Positions 1 to 5,433 of a DNA stretch of 5,433 nt are shown one piece after another. Position 1 is the stretch's first letter, and every line of letters begins with the position of its first letter. This DNA comes from Oscillospiraceae bacterium (GTDB lineage: Bacteria > Bacillota > Clostridia > Oscillospirales > Ruminococcaceae). Under the pieces are notes generated by a model. It saw only the letters and a program-made list of their open reading frames with translations. It had not been told where the DNA came from and searched no databases. The position numbers were made by a program, and so were the translations under genes. The DNA is taken from contig CAAEOA010000031.1 in NCBI GenBank assembly GCA_900757485.1, positions 1 to 5,433 on the forward strand, given 5' to 3'.

Positions 1-1
1 T

Positions 2-652
2 CGAGCATTGCTTTTGCCAAATCAGGATTCTGTAGATTTCATCATCGACGGAGAGGATTTTGTCTTGGCAGTATCGGATGGGGTTGGCTCTTGCTCCAAA
101 GCTGAACTTGGGTCAAAAGAAGCGGTGGCATCGTGTATTCGCGTTTTCACCTTGATAAAAAATAGAATAATCGAATTTGAGAGTGATAACGTTGTAGATG
201 CACTTATCAATGAGTGGCGTGTTTCTTTGGATCACGAGAACCTTGACGATTGTTGTGCAACGCTAAAGGCCATTTTCAAGATCGGACAAGTAATGAAAGT
301 CGTATCTGTAGGAGATGGCTTCATTGCTGTTTCTTCTGACGGACTCAATTTGTTATCACCAACTGAAGAAATGGCTTTTTCCAATGAAACCAGTTGTCTT
401 TGTTCAAGAATAGAACCGCGTGATTTCTGGACAAGTGATTTCAATCTCGATACCCACAAACCTTATGCGGCATTTTGTTGCACAGATGGTGTTGCAAATG
501 GCTTAGTTACAGGACAAGAACTGAATCTAATTAGAGATATTGAAGAAAACACCAGCGCGGACATGCTAAAACAAGAGATAGAGGCACTGTTAGAAGATAT
601 TTCTGACTACTGCTTTGACGACAAGACTGTTGGGGTGGTCAAATATGAGTAA
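2..652 (+). CDS. PP2C-family serine/threonine protein phosphatase, 5' end missing
   Basis: This gene encodes a predicted metal-dependent (Mg/Mn) PP2C phosphatase that removes phosphate from Ser/Thr in the cytoplasm; the adjacent kinase is the obvious partner or antagonist. The reading frame is open to the left edge, with 216 residues visible. Numbering from the first full codon, the PP2C landmarks appear in order: PNQDS (6-10, the usual 'pcQDa' site), VSDGVGS (24-30) with metal-binding D26-G27, then ELGS (35-38), ATLKAIF, VGDGF, TDG (D162-G163), and the closing DDKTVGVV (D206-D207). The family normally has a short stretch with a G-x-x-H motif before 'QD', so roughly 10-30 residues are probably missing and the TTG at position 8 is not the true start. 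No signal peptide or membrane segment is visible, and the protein appears to be a stand-alone catalytic domain. Its last 8 bp overlap the kinase gene. The family is confident; the substrate is unknown. Confidence 0.88.
   Translation, partial: RALLLPNQDSVDFIIDGEDFVLAVSDGVGSCSKAELGSKEAVASCIRVFTLIKNRIIEFESDNVVDALINEWRVSLDHENLDDCCATLKAIFKIGQVMKVVSVGDGFIAVSSDGLNLLSPTEEMAFSNETSCLCSRIEPRDFWTSDFNLDTHKPYAAFCCTDGVANGLVTGQELNLIRDIEENTSADMLKQEIEALLEDISDYCFDDKTVGVVKYE
632..638 (+). promoter_or_regulatory. Ribosome binding site deciding the kinase start
   Basis: GGGGTGG lies inside the phosphatase coding end, 6 nt before the ATG at 645. It supports 645 as the start over the in-frame TTG at 615, which would add 10 residues and overlap the phosphatase by 38 bp. 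A second in-frame ATG at 657 is less well placed relative to this site. The match to the anti-Shine-Dalgarno consensus is imperfect. Confidence 0.55.
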
Positions 653-2081
653 TAGAATGGAAGACTTGACTGGAGTAACGCTCACAGCAGAGAGCGGAAG
701 AAAATACAAATTAACAAAACAGGCCGGAAGCGGAGCTCAGGGTGTTGTTTACGAAGAAAACGGTAACAACTATATGGTAAAACTATACTACCCTTCAGGC
801 AGCGAGAGTATAGATGCAGATGTTCTTGATAGGCTACGCTTTATCAAAGATATTGCTATGCCCAAAAACTTTGTTTCTATTATTGATCTGATTACTCACC
901 CCTACATCGGATACGTAATGGAAAAAGTCACAGAGCACAAACCCCTGAATTCTTACCTGATTCCGGATCGAAATCTTTCCTTCCCCGAATGGTATAATCA
1001 AGGACTCGGCCTTTATGAAAGGATATTCGTCGGATATATCATTGCTAAAGCCTTTGGAGAACTGGAAAAGAGTAACCTTTCATATTGCGATATTTCCGGC
1101 AATAACATCTTGATAAAGATAGCAAAAGGTGCTTCCGTAAAAATGATAGATGTTGATAACATCTATACTGCGGGGAAAGGAAAATCAGCCATTCTGGGCA
1201 CTCCGAGATACATTGCACCGGAAGTTATAAGCCGTCAAAAAAATCCAGACGTGCTGTCTGATAATTACTCATTAGCAGTTATTCTCTTTGAATTGCTTAG
1301 GGTTGGTCATCCATATATCAGCGATGACGTATTGGATGGAACACCCGAAGATGAAGAAAACGCACTTGCCGGTAATGCGGACTATGTAACTGATGACAAC
1401 TCCACCAATATGCTTCCGGCAGATATTGTCTTCACGGATAAATTAAAAGAACTGTTCAGAAGGTGTTTTGTGGATGGAAAGCATAATAGGCTAAGCAGAC
1501 CTTCAGCAACAGAGTTTGAACAGGCATTACTTGAGGCAAGTAATAAAGTAATAAAATGCCCCTCATGTGGAGCTTGGCACTATCCACGAAAGGATGGTAA
1601 ATCTTATGCCGGTTGCCCATGGTGCGATTCACCTTCAAGACCGAAAGCAATGCTGAATTTCTATGACATTCTTTTTGAGGGTACCGACTATCAGACGGGC
1701 AAGATACTGGACTCGAAAGCTGGCAAAAAACTTGTTAATTCCTATGTGCTAAAGGAATCCAGAAAGAACTTGGTGAAGGGCTTATATGTTCTCCGGTTTG
1801 ATGATCCCAGTAAAGAGCGTAGAACTGCTGACAACTACATAACAATAGCCCATAACGAGCAAGGTTATCACGCATATAATGAATTCAGCAAAGACGGTAT
1901 TGTGGTAAAGCAATACGGGACAAATAAGTATATCAGAGTTGAAAAAAACAAAGCGCTTCAATTACATAGCGGCGATGAAATCTACTTTGAAATGGATACC
2001 AACAAGGCAATCGGTATTGAATGCGGCGGTAAAAAGTATTCATTTATCCGAATGGCACGATTTATGGAGGAAAAAGCATGA
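645..2081 (+). CDS. Ser/Thr protein kinase with C-terminal zinc ribbon (TerY-P-type)
   Basis: This is a 478-residue predicted cytoplasmic protein kinase. The N-terminal half (about 20-300) carries the glycine loop GSGAQG (28-33), the ATP-anchoring lysine in MVKLYY (K46), the catalytic loop YCDISGNN (D149, N154), a metal-binding loop IDVDN (D169), the activation-segment end GTPRYIAPE (185-193), the helix-F aspartate D206, and RPSATEF (285-291) near the domain end. The catalytic Lys, Asp, Asn and Asp all appear present, so it should be active. However, HRD is YCD and DFG is DVD, as in the divergent bacterial kinases that accompany PP2C partners. Next comes a zinc ribbon, CPSC (305-308) with CPWC (324-327), then about 150 residues of predicted beta-rich sequence with an LHSGDEIYF stretch (440-448) reminiscent of a degenerate FHA domain; that assignment is weak. 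No transmembrane segment is visible. The gene overlaps the phosphatase by 8 bp and the helicase by 4 bp (ATGA), indicating coupled translation. The kinase call is strong; the TerY-P assignment rests on the zinc ribbon plus the PP2C neighbour. Confidence 0.9.
   Translation: MSNRMEDLTGVTLTAESGRKYKLTKQAGSGAQGVVYEENGNNYMVKLYYPSGSESIDADVLDRLRFIKDIAMPKNFVSIIDLITHPYIGYVMEKVTEHKPLNSYLIPDRNLSFPEWYNQGLGLYERIFVGYIIAKAFGELEKSNLSYCDISGNNILIKIAKGASVKMIDVDNIYTAGKGKSAILGTPRYIAPEVISRQKNPDVLSDNYSLAVILFELLRVGHPYISDDVLDGTPEDEENALAGNADYVTDDNSTNMLPADIVFTDKLKELFRRCFVDGKHNRLSRPSATEFEQALLEASNKVIKCPSCGAWHYPRKDGKSYAGCPWCDSPSRPKAMLNFYDILFEGTDYQTGKILDSKAGKKLVNSYVLKESRKNLVKGLYVLRFDDPSKERRTADNYITIAHNEQGYHAYNEFSKDGIVVKQYGTNKYIRVEKNKALQLHSGDEIYFEMDTNKAIGIECGGKKYSFIRMARFMEEKA
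2066..2070 (+). promoter_or_regulatory. Strong Shine-Dalgarno for the helicase
   Basis: A perfect GGAGG sits 7 nt before the ATG at 2078, inside the last codons of the kinase gene. It fixes the helicase start and, with the ATGA stop/start overlap at 2078-2081, argues for translational coupling at similar stoichiometry. Confidence 0.85.
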
Positions 2082-5000
2082 AGATCTCTGACATCTATAC
2101 AGCAAAAGGTTTGAAATTTAAACTGACATATCTTGATGCTTCCGCCAGATTCTCTGTGGGTGCTCTTGTAAGCATCGAGTCAACTCAAAATGACAAAGAG
2201 TTCCTTGTAAAACAATACGGTGCAAAAAGCAATTCGGGTGAGTGGAAATCCGTTATTTGCAAGGCGGATAAAGCAGCATCTGATTATTTGGCTGATTTGT
2301 TTGAAACTGAAAAGGTTGATTCTTTCAGGTGTGTCTTTTCGATAGACGGAATAAATGACTCATCTCTGGAAATCCAAGCATATACCTTCAGATCCGTAGT
2401 TGAATATAAAACGCCAATATTTATACAAGTATCGGATAAGCTCTTAGAAAAAACCTCTCCAGAAAAACTGTACCAGGAATATGTCTGGAACGAACTTGGA
2501 GAACCTGCTTTGTTTTGCTTGAATTATAAGAACAGAAAAAAACAAGCAGCTGATCTTAGATTCCTTTCCGGAAAACGGTTTCTTATGGCACATAATACGC
2601 CCCGAGGAATAGTCGCGGCGAGTGAAAGCTATTTGAAAGACAGATACACAGTCCCCGTTGATATTTATATCGCCCCTGAGATTAAGTTTATTACGGAGAC
2701 CGAAGTGCCTCATGTAAATAACAGTCTTGCAGAAGATCTTGACAAAGTTTCAAATCCTGCATCCTACTTTGCAAGATGGGAAGCCTATAACGAATTAAGC
2801 AAAAAACTCTTGGAACAGGAAAGCAAAGAGTTTGGTAAGCTGCATTATTCTTCTTTTACCTTAAAGTCAGACTTAAACGGAATCACTTTTGAATTTGAAA
2901 CCGATGAAGAATTAGATGATTCTTTCAAAGGAAAAGAACTTGGAGTGACTCCCACGGCGAGCACAAATGAAGATGAGGAATCTCATGTAAGACCTGTTGC
3001 TGTTGGAGCAATAAAACGAATATCTCGAAAAACTATAACCACATACTTGGAAACGACAGACGGGTTTGATTCTATTCCGGAAACTGGAGACCTATCTTTA
3101 TATGTCGCCGGCGATAAGATAATCATGAAACGTCGTGATGCTGCCAGAGAACGAATGATTAAGCATCAATCGCCGATAAAGTCTATCGTAGCCTTAATTG
3201 AGGCTGGCGCTTCAGAATATGAACTGTCAAGCGACTGGGGTAGTAGCAAGCCTGTTACTGAGGAATTAAAACGCAACTTCAAAAAGGCATCCAATTTGAA
3301 TCCAGAACAAATCGAGGCTTTGAACATTGCTATTAACACACCCGATATTGCGCTTATTCAAGGCCCTCCCGGAACTGGAAAGACCACAGTTATCAAAGCT
3401 ATTTGCGAACGTTTTAGAGAAATCTTTGAAGCGGAAGAACGTAAACTTCAAAAAGATGACCCGGAGCATGCGCTTCGCAGTCCTAAAATACTAATATCAA
3501 GTTTCCAAAACGAAGCGGTAGATAATGCCATCTCAACACCACTTCCCGGCGATATACCTGCATATCGTAAAACTGCAAAAAGGGCAAAAGACAGAACAAA
3601 AGAACAATATCAAAAGGCTCTGGATAGCTGGTATACCGGTGTGCGCAAATCAATCGGAGAATTGATTGAGGACAAGGCAGCAGCGGAATTTGTAGAAAAC
3701 AAAAAGAAACTCAGTGATGAGTATCTTTCTTACAAGAATTCCGGAGAAACCCTTGAACTTGCTTCGGAGTTGATTAAACACTATCTTTCTTTCACGGAGA
3801 TCACATATCCCAAAGAACTGATTGATGCAGCCAATACGGTAATTAAAGCCGTTGATACAGGAGATGATTTCGATGATCTTCCCGATCCCGTTGTCGCAAA
3901 ACTTGAATCACAAAGGATCGACAAGGAATCGTTTGAAGATGATGGACTAATCAATGCCAAAAGATTGCTTGCACATTTAAGAATCAGAGATGATTTAGAA
4001 ATTGAAGAATGTGATATTGAGGCAATCGCAAAGGTTTGCGGTCCTGATGCAACGGATAAAGACTTCAATGAATATGTTTCCGTAGTAATAAAACTGCAAA
4101 AAAGGCTGTGTAAGGTAAAAACCAGCATCAACACTAAAGATAAAGGTGTTGTAAATGAATGTCTGCTTGCACTTCAGGAGTGCTTTACCAACCAGTATAT
4201 GCGGACGCTCTCCGATATAGAAAGCAAAAAGTCTCTTATACTTAGTGAATTTTTGTCCAGGCTGGAACAGGAGTACGAGACTGTAGTCAGAAAATATTCG
4301 ATGACCACTGCGGCAACTTGCCAGACAAGTTTGAACTTGAAGGATAAATCTCAAGTGTTTGATCTTGTAGTCATTGATGAAGCAGCAAGAGCCAATCCGT
4401 TGGACCTCTTTATCCCAATGTCTATGGGAAAGAAAATCGTTCTGGTAGGAGACCATAAGCAGCTCCCACACATGTTGGAACCGGATGTTCTAAAGATGAT
4501 AACTGACGATCCCAAATTCAAGGATTTGCCGGAAATTGAAAAGAGCTTATTTGAAAGGTTGTTCGGAATGTTCAGCAAAGGCCAAAAGCCTAAAGCGATT
4601 CTTTTAACTCATCAGTTCCGCATGCATCCAGAAATATGCAAGTTTGTCAGCGAGTCATTCTATGATGGACAATTGAAGACTTCTGAAACGATTACGCCTG
4701 AACTCCGATCCAGTCCGGTCGCAATTAATGAAGGAAAGCCGCTTACCTTTGTAAATGTACCGATTGCAAAAGGTGCTGAGACTCCTGGCGTTTCCAAGAG
4801 CCGCAAGGCAGAGGTTGATGCAATTTCGAGAGATTTGAAATCAATTCTTGAAACTGATAAGGAAGCCACTGTCGGAATCATTACTTTCTATTCGGCTCAG
4901 GCAAGCAAAATAAAGCAAAGCCTTGAAATGATTTTGAACGCTGAAGAAAGTTCAAGGGTTGAAGTCGGTACGGTCGATGCGTTCCAAGGTAAAGAATTTG

Positions 5001-5227
5001 ACTATGTTATGCTCTCGTGTGTAAGGTCAAATCGCCCGAAGAATGATAATGAGAAGCCGGTCGTAGGTTTCCTTGAAAAACCGAATCGTCTTTGTGTTGC
5101 TTTCAGCCGTGCAATTAGACAGCTTATTGCTTATGGAGATGCAGATACATTGATCCAAATTCCTTGTTTCTCCAACCTCTATGATATTTGCACTAATGGA
5201 AAGGGGGGCTACTATCGTGAGTATTGA
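2078..5227 (+). CDS. Superfamily 1 helicase, UPF1/DNA2/NAM7-like
   Basis: This is a 1049-residue predicted ATP-dependent DNA or RNA helicase/translocase. The motor motifs are complete: Q motif around NPEQ (Q411), Walker A GPPGTGKTT (429-437), motif Ia SSFQNEAVDN (474-483), motif Ic TTAATCQTS (743-751), Walker B IDEAA (D767, E768), motif III GDHKQLP (791-797), motif IV QFRMHPE (846-852, R848), motif V TVDAFQGKE (965-973) and motif VI NRLCVAFSRA (1003-1012, R1011). This order and the DEAA / GDHKQLP / QFRMH wording are typical of the UPF1-like group. The first 400 or so residues match no domain I can name. They include a helical YFARWEAYNEL stretch (about 230-240) of the kind seen before the motor in related helicases, an acidic linker near 288-306, and a segment rich in short strands (about 308-355). 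Some 255 residues separate motifs Ia and Ic, starting with a Lys/Glu-rich helical run (about 498-570). No nuclease domain follows motif VI. The gene is coupled to the kinase upstream and overlaps the next gene by 11 bp. Whether the substrate is DNA or RNA cannot be told. Confidence 0.93.
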   Translation: MKISDIYTAKGLKFKLTYLDASARFSVGALVSIESTQNDKEFLVKQYGAKSNSGEWKSVICKADKAASDYLADLFETEKVDSFRCVFSIDGINDSSLEIQAYTFRSVVEYKTPIFIQVSDKLLEKTSPEKLYQEYVWNELGEPALFCLNYKNRKKQAADLRFLSGKRFLMAHNTPRGIVAASESYLKDRYTVPVDIYIAPEIKFITETEVPHVNNSLAEDLDKVSNPASYFARWEAYNELSKKLLEQESKEFGKLHYSSFTLKSDLNGITFEFETDEELDDSFKGKELGVTPTASTNEDEESHVRPVAVGAIKRISRKTITTYLETTDGFDSIPETGDLSLYVAGDKIIMKRRDAARERMIKHQSPIKSIVALIEAGASEYELSSDWGSSKPVTEELKRNFKKASNLNPEQIEALNIAINTPDIALIQGPPGTGKTTVIKAICERFREIFEAEERKLQKDDPEHALRSPKILISSFQNEAVDNAISTPLPGDIPAYRKTAKRAKDRTKEQYQKALDSWYTGVRKSIGELIEDKAAAEFVENKKKLSDEYLSYKNSGETLELASELIKHYLSFTEITYPKELIDAANTVIKAVDTGDDFDDLPDPVVAKLESQRIDKESFEDDGLINAKRLLAHLRIRDDLEIEECDIEAIAKVCGPDATDKDFNEYVSVVIKLQKRLCKVKTSINTKDKGVVNECLLALQECFTNQYMRTLSDIESKKSLILSEFLSRLEQEYETVVRKYSMTTAATCQTSLNLKDKSQVFDLVVIDEAARANPLDLFIPMSMGKKIVLVGDHKQLPHMLEPDVLKMITDDPKFKDLPEIEKSLFERLFGMFSKGQKPKAILLTHQFRMHPEICKFVSESFYDGQLKTSETITPELRSSPVAINEGKPLTFVNVPIAKGAETPGVSKSRKAEVDAISRDLKSILETDKEATVGIITFYSAQASKIKQSLEMILNAEESSRVEVGTVDAFQGKEFDYVMLSCVRSNRPKNDNEKPVVGFLEKPNRLCVAFSRAIRQLIAYGDADTLIQIPCFSNLYDICTNGKGGYYREY
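5201..5208 (+). promoter_or_regulatory. Purine-rich ribosome binding site for the downstream gene
   Basis: AAGGGGGG lies 8 nt before the GTG at 5217, within the helicase 3' end. It is the main reason to choose GTG 5217 over the in-frame ATGs at 5181 and 5196, neither of which has a comparable site just upstream; 5196 would place the G-run inside the gene. Confidence 0.6.
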
Positions 5228-5433
5228 GATTTTAACACTTGGTCGCTTTGAGCCGAATGATAAAGCGGTTAATGTTGCACTTCCTGTTCTTGCGTTTGAA
5301 TGTGAAGCCACTCCTCCCATAGAAAATTATCTGGATGCGTATGAAGAGACTGTATTGAAGTTGGTTTCTATCGGACTTTCTTCACACGGCATCGCCGGAA
5401 CTATGAATGCTACGGAAAGCTTAATCGAAGAAA
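5217..5433 (+). CDS. Unrecognised protein, N-terminal 72 residues only (runs off right edge)
   Basis: An open frame begins with GTG (alternative ATG at 5196, giving 7 more residues), overlaps the helicase stop by 11 bp and stays open to the window end. The visible part begins MSIEILTLGRFEPNDKAV and contains LPVLAFECEA and LKLVSIGLSSHGIAG. It looks like a soluble protein with a short beta start followed by an amphipathic helix around DAYEETVLKLVSIGL. There is no signal peptide, membrane segment or zinc motif. I recognise no family. That it is a real gene is supported by the ribosome binding site, the overlap typical of this operon, and 72 stop-free codons with ordinary composition. Its position suggests it belongs to the same pathway as the helicase and the kinase/phosphatase pair. 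An effector role (for example a nuclease) is possible, but nothing in the visible sequence shows it. Confidence 0.72.
   Translation, partial: MSIEILTLGRFEPNDKAVNVALPVLAFECEATPPIENYLDAYEETVLKLVSIGLSSHGIAGTMNATESLIEE

Noticed and set aside
8..10. TTG as the phosphatase start codon
   Set aside because: The frame is open upstream to the window edge, and the visible protein already begins at the PP2C 'QD' motif, so the real start must lie further left.
615..644. N-terminal extension of the kinase from TTG 615
   Set aside because: The ATG at 645 has a ribosome binding site at good distance and gives a compact 8-bp overlap; the extra 10 residues lie entirely within phosphatase coding sequence.
1907..2230. 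Shared VKQYG peptide in the kinase C-terminus (near 1905-1920) and the helicase N-terminus (near 2205-2220), as a possible duplicated domain
   Set aside because: The similarity is limited to a few residues and does not extend on either side, so chance is the simplest explanation.
3781..4471. Two overlapping minus-strand open frames (117 and 158 codons) inside the helicase gene
   Set aside because: They lie antisense to a region with an intact helicase frame, have low-complexity or Cys/Phe-rich compositions unlike real proteins, and show no supporting ribosome binding site or domain.
5181..5198. ATG 5181 or ATG 5196 as start of the last gene
   Set aside because: Neither has a clear Shine-Dalgarno just upstream, while GTG 5217 has AAGGGGGG at 8 nt. 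ATG 5196 cannot be fully excluded.
5027..5320. Minus-strand open frame of 97 codons across the helicase/unknown-gene junction
   Set aside because: It covers helicase motif VI and the start of the downstream gene in antisense; its translation shows no recognisable motif, and it runs against the operon direction.

Overview
This window is the interior of one densely packed, co-directional operon on the + strand. It has two complete genes flanked by two genes cut by the window edges. There is no intergenic DNA: all three junctions overlap (8, 4 and 11 bp). I see no promoter, terminator, RNA gene, insertion sequence, CRISPR array or long repeat. Composition is moderately AT-rich by eye. Strong purine-rich Shine-Dalgarno sequences (GGAGG before the helicase) suggest a bacterium, perhaps a Firmicutes/Clostridia-type host, but the sequence alone does not settle taxonomy.

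Layout: (1) 2-652, the C-terminal part of a compact PP2C-type Ser/Thr phosphatase whose N-terminus lies left of the window. (2) 645-2081, a 478-residue protein with a divergent Ser/Thr protein kinase domain, a four-cysteine zinc ribbon and an uncharacterised C-terminal domain with a faint FHA-like look. (3) 2078-5227, a 1049-residue superfamily 1 helicase of the UPF1/DNA2/NAM7 type, with a complete motif set, about 400 residues of uncharacterised N-terminal region and a large insertion between motifs Ia and Ic. (4) 5217-5433, the first 72 residues of an unrecognised protein that runs off the right edge.

A PP2C phosphatase next to a kinase with a C-terminal zinc ribbon is the hallmark of the TerY-P ('TerY phosphorylation triad') gene group, in which a TerY-like vWA protein is the third member. 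That group has been linked to tellurium/stress-type Ter systems and, in a reported experimental screen, to anti-phage defence. No vWA gene is visible here; if the assignment is right, it should lie just upstream. The working model is inference: the kinase and phosphatase set a reversible phosphorylation state, sensed or scaffolded by neighbouring proteins, that controls a nucleic-acid-remodelling helicase and possibly the unknown downstream protein. The translational coupling of all four genes supports a single complex or pathway. The tight kinase-helicase linkage and the unknown fourth gene are the most interesting parts of the window.
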